64,000 nucleotides of DNA, taken from NCBI GenBank assembly GCA_945862245.1, contig CAMAXN010000003.1, positions 51,041 to 115,040 of the forward strand. Direction: 5' to 3'. Shown in pieces: positions 17,414-25,253 of the stretch. Source of the stretch: Prosthecobacter debontii. GTDB taxonomy: Bacteria; Verrucomicrobiota; Verrucomicrobiia; Verrucomicrobiales; Akkermansiaceae. The notes under the pieces were generated by a model. It searched no databases and was not told where the DNA came from. It worked only from the letters and a program-made list of their open reading frames with translations. Position 1 is the stretch's first letter. Each line of letters starts with the position of its first letter. The position numbers and the translations under genes were made by a program.

Positions 17414-17880
17414 AGCGAGTGGCGAAGGAGTAGGCTCTGCAGTGCACAATAGAACTGCGAGCGTATCAGCGCTTCGTGGCGTATCGGAGAAATGTTCGCA
17501 GGGTCGGATTCGGAATATGAGCCCAAACCGTATTTTTTCTCTAGAGCGAGGCGTGCCTGGTTGAGCGCACTATACCAATTTAGGGATTCCTCTCGCGTGA
17601 TCCAGATCGGGCATACGCTATCCTTAGGTAATGCTGCCGCAGTATCGATCACCGCTTGGATATGGTAGAGACTGTCAGAAAAGGACTCGCGCAAGTCCGG
17701 TACGACGATGTCCTGCCAGTCCTCTGCAAGGCGCTCGTGGGTGACCATGCCGCCGAGTTGCTCCGCAAGATCGGGTTCAGCGCCATTTGCGTCGAGCAGG
17801 ATGGCATGCAGGATGAGCCAGTCATCGGGCGTTTCAGGATCAATACGGAGGCCTCCCTCCAGCGTGGGCGCGATTCTCAT
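17410..17880 (-). CDS. DUF2017-type protein downstream of clpS
   Basis: 156 aa, acidic and mostly helical, with no signal or catalytic motif. WLILHAILLDAN, RESFSDSLYHI and WYSALNQARLALEKKYG recall DUF2017, a family usually found directly after clpS. Its start overlaps the clpS stop (tcat, read as ATGA), so translation is coupled to clpS. The function is not known; the conserved position suggests a link to ClpS-dependent N-degron proteolysis. The identification rests partly on the gene order. Confidence 0.7.
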   Translation of the reverse strand: MRIAPTLEGGLRIDPETPDDWLILHAILLDANGAEPDLAEQLGGMVTHERLAEDWQDIVVPDLRESFSDSLYHIQAVIDTAAALPKDSVCPIWITREESLNWYSALNQARLALEKKYGLGSYSESDPANISPIRHEALIRSQFYCALQSLLLRHSL

Positions 17881-18158
17881 TCGGCTTGTTCTAGAGACGT
17901 TTTAAGCTGGTGGAACTGGAGTTGCTGGACGTAAAACTCAGCTTTTTCCAAGTCGCCGGACCAGACAATGGAAAGCCCTTGTTGATGAACTTGCAGCATG
18001 AGCTTGGTAGCGAAGTTCTCGTTGTGGCCAAAAATCTTCATCAGCACGTAGGTGACATAGGCCATGAGATTTACCGGATCGTCATGAACGATGACGTTCC
18101 AGGGCGGTTGGGGGGAAACGCTGGTTTCCGTTTTGATCAGCGTGGTAGTTTCCGACAT
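17877..18158 (-). CDS. clpS: ATP-dependent Clp protease adaptor ClpS
   Basis: 93 aa. The substrate pocket region is WNVIVHDDPVNLMAYVTYVL (the N-D-D-x-x-N/M signature with His replacing the first Asn), followed by a helix ending GHNENFATKLMLQVHQQG. ClpS delivers proteins bearing N-end-rule residues to ClpA/ClpC-ClpP. It starts 3 bp after the ispG stop, so ispG, clpS and the DUF2017 gene form one minus-strand operon. Confidence 0.92.
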   Translation of the reverse strand: MSETTTLIKTETSVSPQPPWNVIVHDDPVNLMAYVTYVLMKIFGHNENFATKLMLQVHQQGLSIVWSGDLEKAEFYVQQLQFHQLKTSLEQAE

Positions 18159-18161
18159 GGC

Positions 18162-20684
18162 TCAGGCGGTGACGGGTTCAGGAGCTTCAATCCATTTGTC
18201 ATGCTCTTTGATGAGGTCGATCAGGCTTTCGACTGCCTCGGCCTCGGGGATGTTGTATTTCACAGCAGTCTTGCCGACATAGAGGTTGATCTTGCCCGGC
18301 GCGCCGCCGACGTAGCCGAAATCTGCATCGGCCATCTCCCCCGGGCCGTTGACGATGCAACCCATCACCGCGATGCGGACACCCTTGAGGTGTCCGGTGG
18401 CGGCGCGGATTTTCTGGGTGGTGGATTGGAGGTTGAAAAGCGTCCGTCCGCAGGAGGGGCATGCGACGTAATCGGTCTTGAAAATGCGCGCCCCGGCGGC
18501 CTGCAGGATATTGTAGGCAAGCCGCAGGGATTGGCCGGGTGCGTTCTCGCCGCGGACCAACACTGCATCGCCGATTCCATCACAAAGCAGCGAGCCGATG
18601 TTGCGCGCGGCGACGAGCAGGGCGGGTAGGAAATCGGTATCGCCGGTCGGCGGATGGAGCGTGTCCTTGAGCAGGATGGGATGCCGGGGAATTGCCTTGA
18701 ACGCCAACATGCGGAAGGCGTGGATCGGCTCCATCCCGATGCCGTCCGCCACGGTGATGAGGCGGGGTTCGGTCTCGGAGTTGATGGCGGAAATCGCCGC
18801 TTCATCGCGTGGATCGATTTCCATCATTCCCGATTTTTCAAAAATGATCTCCGGCTTATAATCGCCCATGCCTGCGATCTTGTGGGCTAGTGCGTTCCAG
18901 CGCTCTTGCGTGGTGAATACACGGACAGGCTTGTCGTCGCCGAGTTCGTGACCCTGGATGGTAAGAGAGGAACTACTGCGCCTCTCGTAGGAGAAGGGGT
19001 CGTAGGTGGGGGTGACTGCAAGTCCCGTGGCTTGGACTTGCAGTCCCAGTCCGTCGTGGGGACTTGTAGTCCCCACAAAAACACTCCCCGTCCATTCCCC
19101 GGAAGCATTTCCTTTCTCCGGGTTCCGCAAAATATAACGCACCTGATGTTTCAAATCCCCCCCATCCCTAACAATATGGTCGAAATACTCCTCCTGCCAA
19201 AACGTCCCCGATTTCCCAAGGATGAGATTCGCCTCCTTCGCTGTGTGCGTTTTCCAAGATTGGAGAATCCTCTCTAGCTCATGCCCATGATGCGGTGTGA
19301 GCAGAACGTGCACATGGTTCGGCATCACCGACCAGGCGAGGAGATCGTATCGTTGTCCGTCGAAAAATTTCAGGGCGTTGCAAACGATTTCAGCGAGGCG
19401 TGGATAGGAAAGCGGTTGCGGTCCGGCCGCAGCATGCAGCGCGGGTTCGATGATCGTTTCTGTGAGTGACTGGAGTTCCGCTTGCAGCGGCATCAGCTCT
19501 GGAGTGGCGTCGCGGGAGCCTGCTGATTTCAGCGCCATAGCGATGCGATCTGTTAGGATCTGCCGCTTGGCTTTGTAATCCTCGATAACCCTGTAGGGAA
19601 GCGAGTCTTTGGTGCGGAAGGTGACGGCGTAGGTGGCTCCGGGGATTCTCCAGTGGGGGAGGTGGGTGGAGGTTTTTACATCGAGTTTTGACCAGTCTGG
19701 GCGGATGGTTTGCGCCATGCGCTGGATGTCGGGACAGGATGTCCCGACGACGGACTGGGACTGCAAGTCCCAGCCACTTTTCTCGCTGCTTTGCAGCTCC
19801 ACCATGGCTCTCGCCACTGGGATTTCATGGATCGCGTCCTCGGTGAGGGAGACGCGCACCGTGTCGCCAATGCCGTCGGCAAGCAGCGATCCGATGCCAA
19901 TGGCGGATTTGATACGGCCGTCCTCGCCGTCGCCGGCTTCGGTGACACCGAGGTGGATGGGATAATTCCAGTCCGAGCCCTCGGCATCGAGGCGGGCGAC
20001 GAGCAGGCGGTAGGCCTCGATCATCACCTTCGGGTTTGAGGATTTCATCGAAAAAACAAAGTTGTGGTAGCCATTGTCGCGGGCGATGCGGGCGAACTCC
20101 AATGCGCTCTCGCACATGCCGAGCGGGCTGTCGCCGTAGCGGTTCATGATGCGGTCGGAAAGCGAGCCGTGGTTCGTACCAATCCGCATCGCGCGACCTA
20201 TATCTTTACACAGTAGAACGAGCGGCGTGAATTCTTTGCGTATACGCTCCAGCTCCGCCTCGTATTGGTCGTCGGAGTATTCGCGGATCTCGAATTTCTT
20301 CTTGTCTGCGTAGTTTCCTGGGTTCACTCGGATTTTCTCCACCCATTTTGCGGCCTCCATGGCCGCGTCGGGTTTAAAATGTATATCGGCGATCAAGGGC
20401 ACGTTGCACCCAGCGGCGCGGACTTCGCGGGCAATATTCTCAAGATTCGCAGCATAGATTTTCGTCTGCGCGGTGATGCGCACGATCTCGCAACCGGCAT
20501 CAGCAAGATCCAATACCTCACGGACGCAGGCTGCTGTGTCGCGTGTGTCGGAGGTAATCATCGATTGCACGCGGATAGGGTTTTCTCCACCAACACCGAC
20601 ATTTCCCACCATCACTACGCGGGTTACCCTCCGGGAAAAGCGCAGCAGGTCCGGACAGTAGGAGAGGGCGAGGTGTTCGCTCAT
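18162..20684 (-). CDS. ispG: IspG (GcpE) interrupted in frame by a RAYT transposase domain
   Basis: An uninterrupted 840-codon ORF. Residues 1 to about 297 are the IspG TIM barrel (VGGENPIRVQSMITSDTRD at the start, IADIHFKPDAAMEA, MRIGTNHGSLSDRI, HLGVTEAGDGEDGRIKSA). Residues from about 561 on are the A* and iron-sulfur parts of the long IspG type (YDPFSYERR, then CPSC and GCIVNGPGE, supplying three 4Fe-4S cysteines). Between them sit about 260 residues foreign to IspG: a REP-associated tyrosine transposase with LPHWRIPGATYAVTF, the HUH motif at His457/His459 (NHVHV) and Tyr500 (FWQEEYFDHIV). IspG makes HMBPP in the MEP isoprenoid pathway, which is usually essential. Reading frame is kept through both junctions. 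Whether the product folds, is processed, or has been replaced by another copy is unknown. Confidence 0.85.
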   Translation of the reverse strand: MSEHLALSYCPDLLRFSRRVTRVVMVGNVGVGGENPIRVQSMITSDTRDTAACVREVLDLADAGCEIVRITAQTKIYAANLENIAREVRAAGCNVPLIADIHFKPDAAMEAAKWVEKIRVNPGNYADKKKFEIREYSDDQYEAELERIRKEFTPLVLLCKDIGRAMRIGTNHGSLSDRIMNRYGDSPLGMCESALEFARIARDNGYHNFVFSMKSSNPKVMIEAYRLLVARLDAEGSDWNYPIHLGVTEAGDGEDGRIKSAIGIGSLLADGIGDTVRVSLTEDAIHEIPVARAMVELQSSEKSGWDLQSQSVVGTSCPDIQRMAQTIRPDWSKLDVKTSTHLPHWRIPGATYAVTFRTKDSLPYRVIEDYKAKRQILTDRIAMALKSAGSRDATPELMPLQAELQSLTETIIEPALHAAAGPQPLSYPRLAEIVCNALKFFDGQRYDLLAWSVMPNHVHVLLTPHHGHELERILQSWKTHTAKEANLILGKSGTFWQEEYFDHIVRDGGDLKHQVRYILRNPEKGNASGEWTGSVFVGTTSPHDGLGLQVQATGLAVTPTYDPFSYERRSSSSLTIQGHELGDDKPVRVFTTQERWNALAHKIAGMGDYKPEIIFEKSGMMEIDPRDEAAISAINSETEPRLITVADGIGMEPIHAFRMLAFKAIPRHPILLKDTLHPPTGDTDFLPALLVAARNIGSLLCDGIGDAVLVRGENAPGQSLRLAYNILQAAGARIFKTDYVACPSCGRTLFNLQSTTQKIRAATGHLKGVRIAVMGCIVNGPGEMADADFGYVGGAPGKINLYVGKTAVKYNIPEAEAVESLIDLIKEHDKWIEAPEPVTA
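19031..19076 (+). repeat. REP hairpin pair, copy A (ispG distal side)
   Basis: First hairpin TGGACT-TGC-AGTCCCA within 19031-19049. Second hairpin is a perfect dyad GTGGGGACT-TGT-AGTCCCCAC at 19056-19076. They are separated by the spacer GTCCGTC. Another partial arm, GACTGCAAGTCCC, lies just upstream at about 19014. The bases are translated as part of the fused ispG ORF on the minus strand. Confidence 0.85.
19728..19773 (-). repeat. REP hairpin pair, copy B (ispG proximal side)
   Basis: Perfect dyads GTCGGGACA-GGA-TGTCCCGAC at 19728-19748 and CTGGGACT-GCA-AGTCCCAG at 19755-19773. Its reverse complement has the same order and spacer as copy A. The two copies therefore face each other across the RAYT. 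Confidence 0.87.
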
Positions 20685-20750
20685 ATGTAGTTAAGCTTAC
20701 GCATGAAATTTTCCGTGGGCAATGGCAGGATGTAGTGTGATAATACAGCT

Positions 20751-21596
20751 ATGAAAATTGGGATGTCGTGGGCGCGCAAGGTGGCCGTCGTCGCAGGGAT
20801 GCTGGTCGCCACGGGAGAGAGCAGTCTCGCAGGGGATTTCATCCGCATCCGTGAGGACGACCAAGCCAAGCGCCTGCAGACCGCCTATTTCGGATACGAA
20901 AAGGACGGGGTGCGCGTCGATCTGATCGGCGCAATCCACATCGCTGACAAGCGTTACTACGAATTTCTCAACAAGAGCTTCGAGGGTTACAACGCGCTGC
21001 TTTTCGAGATGGTGGGCGGAGAAAAAATGGGTGGTGGCGCGAAAGAGCCAGAGCCGGAACAAGAACCGGCGGAAAACAAGCTGGCCGCCTTGCTCACCAT
21101 TTATGAGACCATGGAAAAAATGCTGAACCTCAGCGGACAGGGATCCGTTATCGATTACACGGCGGAGAATTTCGTCCACGCGGATCTCACGATGAAGGAA
21201 TTCGAGGCTTTGCAAAAGGAGCGTGGCGAGTCGCTGCTCGGTTTCATGATCCAGTCCGCACTGACCGCCGAGAGGCCCGCCCGTGAGCCAAACAGCATCA
21301 ACCTCATGCGAGGCATGCTCGGTGGAAAGCCGGAACTAGTTAAGATGGAGCTCATGCACGCGATGGCGGACGCCGACAAGCAGCTCGACTCCCCCGACGG
21401 CGAGAACGTGATCATCGGCGAGCGTAACGCCCGCTGCATCGAGGTGCTCGACCGAGAAATCGCGGACGGGAAAAAGAAGCTCGGCATCTTCTACGGTGCC
21501 GCCCATTTCCCTGAGATGGAGCGAAGATTGTTGGAAAAGGGTTTCACGCGCGTTTCCACGAAATGGGCAACCGCGTGGAGAGTCAAGAAGCTCTAG
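20751..21596 (+). CDS. TraB/TIKI-family (erythromycin-esterase-like fold) exported protein
   Basis: 281 aa with a signal peptide (about 1-27, VAVVAGMLVATGESSLAG). VDLIGAIHIADKRYYEFLN followed by ALLFEMVGG, and the C-terminal IFYGAAHFPEME, match the TraB/PrgY/GumN-like superfamily, in which paired G-x-x-H and E residues bind metal in putative proteases. It contains a Pro/Glu-rich linker (PEPEQEPAE). It is divergent from ispG with only 66 bp between the starts, which must hold both promoters. Cellular role unknown. Confidence 0.75.
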   Translation: MKIGMSWARKVAVVAGMLVATGESSLAGDFIRIREDDQAKRLQTAYFGYEKDGVRVDLIGAIHIADKRYYEFLNKSFEGYNALLFEMVGGEKMGGGAKEPEPEQEPAENKLAALLTIYETMEKMLNLSGQGSVIDYTAENFVHADLTMKEFEALQKERGESLLGFMIQSALTAERPAREPNSINLMRGMLGGKPELVKMELMHAMADADKQLDSPDGENVIIGERNARCIEVLDREIADGKKKLGIFYGAAHFPEMERRLLEKGFTRVSTKWATAWRVKKL

Positions 21597-21618
21597 GCAG
21601 CACTACTTTTCAACCCGC

Positions 21619-23184
21619 TTAGGTGCGCACGGACAACACTTTCACCGTCCCGCACATTCCCACTGCCGCGATCAGCGTAGCGAAAGCCGCCGCCATCCCG
21701 CCCGCCATAAGCGAGTAGGAAAGTGCCGCGAAAGCCGCCGCCAGACCAGCAAAAGGAAGTTGCGAATGAACATGCGCCGTCGTCTCGCAGCCGGATGCAA
21801 TCGCGCTGACAATGGTGGTGTCGGAAAACGGGCTGCAATGATCCCCGAAAGTCGCGCCCCCGAAGACAGCACCGATCACTGCTACAGTCAGTGGAATCAT
21901 TTCCTCGATAGGCATCCCCGCCGCAGCCGCCGCCGCCAAGGTGGCGGGAAGTGCCAAGGGCATCAGTAGACCCATCGTGCCCCATGATGATCCTGTCGTA
22001 AAAGACATGAGCAAGCCCGCCACGAAAACGGCCAGCGGCAGCCACTCAACCCGGAAACCAGTCGAAAGTAATTTCGCCAACTGCTCCCCCGCGCCGAGAT
22101 CCGTGAAAACATTTCCCAAGGCCCACGCGAACACTAGGATGATCAGCGTGGGCAAAAGGCTGGCTGCACCATGATACGCGGCCTCGTTGGCGGTAACGCC
22201 CCGCCCTTTCGGATACATCGCCCATGCCACCGCAAGTCCGAGCAGGCTCCCCGCGACCAGCGCATACGGCCCCGAATCGCCGCCGAACGCATTTTGCCAT
22301 CCGGCTACGGAAAGCACATCAGGGATAGGATCGGAGAGCAGTGGAAACGCCGCGAAAATCCCCACCACGAGAGCCAAGAGCGGAAGGATTACTATCATCG
22401 GCGCGGTCGCGTTTCCGCTTATGCCATCTTCGTCCTCCGGTTCCCTCGGCAGATACCTACTCATGGCGCGCGGCTGGTAGTTCAGGAAAATCGCCAGCGG
22501 CACCAGAAGCAGCGTGAGCAGGCAATACGGGTTCGCGGGGATGGATTGGAAAAACAGCGAATACGGCTCCACTGGGAAGGGCGCGTCTTTCAATCCGTCC
22601 TTGATCAGGCTCAGCTGCGTCGCGATCCAGGTGGAAATAAACGCCACGCAAGCCACCGGCGAGGACGTGGAATCCACCACCCATGCCAGTCTTTCCCGCG
22701 AAACACCCGTCTTATCCGCCAGCGGCCGCGCGATGCGGCCGACAAGCAAGCTGTTGGCGAGACCATCGAAAAAACATAGCAAACCGATGACATACACGCC
22801 TCCAAGCATTCGCCTTTGCGGATCTTTCGCCTTCGCCACAAGACGGGTCAGAAGGGTGTCGAAGCCACCGGATTTTTCCAACAGCCCTGCGTAGGCTCCG
22901 AGGATCAGTGTGAAAACAATCGCTCCCACATGCCACGATCCATCGAGCGCGGGGAAAATGTAATCTGCAAACACCGCCCGCATCGCCCCGGCGGGCTCGC
23001 CATGATGAATCAGCAAAGCCCCCGCCACCAATCCGCCCGCGAGTCCCAGAGCTGCATGTTTCGTTAGAATAATGAGAATCAGCGCACAGACCGCAGGCCA
23101 CAGCGCCGTCAGCACAGCGGGCGGCCCGAACATGGGCAACACGAGACTCAAGCCAAGTAGTAAAATGGAAATGGCGATCTTCAT
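21619..23184 (-). CDS. NhaC-family Na+/H+ antiporter
   Basis: 521 aa, about 12 hydrophobic segments, inner membrane. Family signatures are FFDGLANSLLVGR, SSPVACVAFISTWIA and especially the C-terminal TFGDHCSPFSDTTIVSA, the hallmark of NhaC-type antiporters, which exchange protons for sodium or for organic substrate pairs such as malate/lactate. SFTTGSSWGTMGLLMP is the matching re-entrant loop. It is monocistronic and convergent with the TraB-like gene (22-bp gap). The exact substrate cannot be told. Confidence 0.88.
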   Translation of the reverse strand: MKIAISILLLGLSLVLPMFGPPAVLTALWPAVCALILIILTKHAALGLAGGLVAGALLIHHGEPAGAMRAVFADYIFPALDGSWHVGAIVFTLILGAYAGLLEKSGGFDTLLTRLVAKAKDPQRRMLGGVYVIGLLCFFDGLANSLLVGRIARPLADKTGVSRERLAWVVDSTSSPVACVAFISTWIATQLSLIKDGLKDAPFPVEPYSLFFQSIPANPYCLLTLLLVPLAIFLNYQPRAMSRYLPREPEDEDGISGNATAPMIVILPLLALVVGIFAAFPLLSDPIPDVLSVAGWQNAFGGDSGPYALVAGSLLGLAVAWAMYPKGRGVTANEAAYHGAASLLPTLIILVFAWALGNVFTDLGAGEQLAKLLSTGFRVEWLPLAVFVAGLLMSFTTGSSWGTMGLLMPLALPATLAAAAAAGMPIEEMIPLTVAVIGAVFGGATFGDHCSPFSDTTIVSAIASGCETTAHVHSQLPFAGLAAAFAALSYSLMAGGMAAAFATLIAAVGMCGTVKVLSVRT

Positions 23185-23244
23185 GCTTTTTTGCTACGGC
23201 AAGTATCACCGATTTCATACAACGGCGCGAGCGGGAAATCGGCA

Positions 23245-23410
23245 GGGGATCACACGCGCCCTCGCGTGTTGTTTTCGGCGCCCTCGCCGGAAACTCGGCC
23301 GGAAACCACGGGATGCTTCAAGCCAAGATCCCAAAGCGATGCTCACCCTCTTTCCAGCCGCCGGGCAGCGAGGACGCAGCCCGGGACACGCGAGGACGCG
23401 TATGCTCCCC
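23245..23410 (+). repeat. Dispersed 166-bp element with terminal inverted repeats, copy 2
   Basis: Begins GGGGATCACACGCGCCCTCG and ends CGAGGACGCGTATGCTCCCC, imperfect inverted repeats. The inner dyads and the central AAGCGAT and CAGCCGCCGGGCAGCGAGG segments match the copy at 15495-15661. It lies between the NhaC gene and a half-size TSUP gene and supplies a spurious 5' extension to the latter ORF. Confidence 0.8.
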
Positions 23411-23501
23411 TTCGGTTGCGCCTATGCCCTGCGCGCAAGGGTTCCAGCCGCAATGTTTTTCTTGGGTTGAATTCCCTTCTGGAAACGTTTCCTCTCCGCT
23501 T

Positions 23502-23867
23502 GTGAAAATCATCTTGATCGCTATCGCTATCGGCCTTGTCGCCGGGCTTCTCGGAGCGTTGTGCGGAGTCGGCGGCGGCATTGTCATGGTGCCGGCCTTC
23601 GTCGCACTTCTCGGCCTCAGCCAGAAACAAGCGGTCGCCACCTCGCTTGCCGTAGTAATCGTCACCGCTCTCGCCGCCACGGCAAACAACGCCCGCGTTG
23701 GCGGTGACCTGATCAACTGGAAAATTGTTGCTGCCGTTGGCCTTGCCTCCGCTCTGACCGCGTGGTTTGGCAGCGACCTGATGCGCTCCCTTTCCAATCA
23801 AACCCTCACTCGCACTTTCGGCATCGTCCTCTTGCTCTTCGGTGCAAGGATGTTGATCAAGGGGTGA
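23502..23867 (+). CDS. Half-size TSUP (TauE/SafE-like) membrane protein
   Basis: 121 aa from a GTG at 23502 (KIILIAIAIGLVAG). Longer reading frames upstream only translate the repeat element. Four hydrophobic segments and the motif GALCGVGGGIVMVPAFVALLG match one half of a sulfite-exporter TauE/SafE protein (full-length members have two such halves). Such half-size proteins probably dimerise. The 3' end overlaps the convergent glycosyltransferase gene by 11 bp. Transported substrate unknown. Confidence 0.8.
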   Translation: MKIILIAIAIGLVAGLLGALCGVGGGIVMVPAFVALLGLSQKQAVATSLAVVIVTALAATANNARVGGDLINWKIVAAVGLASALTAWFGSDLMRSLSNQTLTRTFGIVLLLFGARMLIKG

Positions 23868-24801
23868 TTGACGCGATCATCGCCAGCACCCGCTTGACCT
23901 CTAGTTCCGTCTGGCAGCGGCCATCTAGCAGGCATTTCGCGGCAAGGCACGGGGCGCATTCCACATGGCGCTTAACCACCTTGTGCCGTTTTCCGATAGG
24001 GCGTTTCCATACCGCATCGTTGGGGCCGAAAAGGGTCACACACGTCGATCCGGCATGAGCGGCGAGGTGGGGGAGGGAACTGTCCGCCGCCACTGTCAGC
24101 TCATACACTGCCAGCAAGGGCAATACGTCAGCCAGAGGCACCGCGTGGAAAAATTGCGTCGTATCGCCAAGCCGCTCAGCCAATATTTTTCCTAGACCAC
24201 GCCCGCCGACCCCGCCCGCTACGGTGATGCGACGACCCATTGCGCGCAGCGACTCGCCGAGCTCCTGCCAGCGATCCAAATGCCACTCGTAGTTCGCACC
24301 GAAATCCGATCCTGGGCAAAGCAGCACCGTCCCTGGCTCCTGCTTGATGCCGAGATCCGTAGCAGCGAAAAACTCTGCTTTGTCAACCGCTACGCCGATT
24401 TGCTCACATGTTTCCAAATATAACTGAATACGATGTTCCGTAGCGCTTTCCACGACATTCAAAGGATGGGTCAAAAATTTTCGTGGTACCGCTGTTTCCG
24501 AGCCTAGTCGCTTCGCGATCTTCGCTTTGGCGAAAGCCTCTGCAGCTATACCGTTTTCCCAAACCAGCGATGCCACCCATTTTCCGGAAAGCTTCCCGGC
24601 GAGTTTCCTCACTCCGCATTTCTTGGAATACAACACAATTGGCAATCCGCTAACAGTCTTCCAGAACTTCTCCTGATCTTCGCGCAAGACCAGCCCGCCG
24701 ACCAATCCCGAATTTTCCAGCGCGCGAACTGCGGGCACTGCAAAGCAGGTCTCGTCCCAACGCTCTGGCAAGCCCAGCAGTATGCCCTTCGGTTCACTCA
24801 T
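23857..24801 (-). CDS. Glycosyltransferase family 9 (heptosyltransferase-like)
   Basis: 314 aa from the ATG at 24801 (MSEPKGILLGLPERWDET); an upstream ATG at 24861 adds a hydrophobic but odd leader. LLCPGSDFGANYEWHLDRW corresponds to the ADP-heptose-binding first signature, and TVAADSSLPHLAAHAGSTCVTLFGP to the second, both typical of GT9. VECAPCLAAKCLLDGRCQ near the end has the Cys cluster often seen in WaaF-like enzymes. It probably adds heptose or a related sugar to the LPS core at the inner membrane. Confidence 0.88.
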   Translation of the reverse strand: MSEPKGILLGLPERWDETCFAVPAVRALENSGLVGGLVLREDQEKFWKTVSGLPIVLYSKKCGVRKLAGKLSGKWVASLVWENGIAAEAFAKAKIAKRLGSETAVPRKFLTHPLNVVESATEHRIQLYLETCEQIGVAVDKAEFFAATDLGIKQEPGTVLLCPGSDFGANYEWHLDRWQELGESLRAMGRRITVAGGVGGRGLGKILAERLGDTTQFFHAVPLADVLPLLAVYELTVAADSSLPHLAAHAGSTCVTLFGPNDAVWKRPIGKRHKVVKRHVECAPCLAAKCLLDGRCQTELEVKRVLAMIASITP

Positions 24802-25253
24802 ACCTGAGGAATGAAAAAAAATACAACCGCAGACTAACGCCGCCGTGGCTATGACAGACAAGTGAACACATATGGACGTCTAAAAAAGATGTAGTGTATT
24901 AATCCCATTCGAAAGCGCCGGGATAGCAACGATATTAGAACGCTCTCCTCCCCATTCGTGTCCTTGCGTGGTTGAATCTTCAATTCTTTTAGCTCTTCGG
25001 ATTGAGGTTTGACGGCATGTAATTCACCGCATAGAAAGTAATTATTATGCCGACATCTTGGTTCGCTGTTTTCTCCGGCTTTTCCTCGGCTCCCATTGTT
25101 ATTGCCGCTGCCATGGCAAACATCACTAAACCCACCGTCTTGCAGCTGAATGTTTCATCTCCATGAATCCACCACCTGCCGCGTCAACCCGCAATCCTTT
25201 TCCCTTTTACGTTTAAGGGTTGAATTTTGAACTCTGAAACCTAGAACCCGCCT
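24802..25253. other. Non-coding gap with one small ORF and one short dispersed repeat
   Basis: About 450 bp of lower GC. A 39-codon ORF (25047-25166, MPTSWFAVFSGFSSAPIV...) has a hydrophobic middle but no recognised family and no clear ribosome-binding site; it may be spurious. Bases 24951-24976, read on the minus strand, give AACCACGCAAGGACACGAAT, a variant of the AACCACGGAT-type repeat also found near 33.1 and 45.5 kb. No terminator or riboswitch was recognised. Confidence 0.4.

Larger units (their letters stand above)
19031..19773 (-). mobile_element. REPtron: RAYT coding segment bounded by inverted REP hairpin pairs
   Basis: The segment holds a complete RAYT (IS200-like HUH transposase; possible own ATG at 19718, residue 323 of the fused ORF). 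It is bounded on each side by two short hairpins, 19031-19076 on one side and 19728-19773 on the other. The two hairpin pairs are reverse complements in layout, the classic arrangement in which a RAYT sits within its own REP units. The catalytic His-x-His and Tyr are intact. There is no stop codon between the transposase and the downstream ispG part, which is unusual for an insertion. The exact ends of the inserted DNA cannot be fixed without an uninterrupted homologue. Confidence 0.82.
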
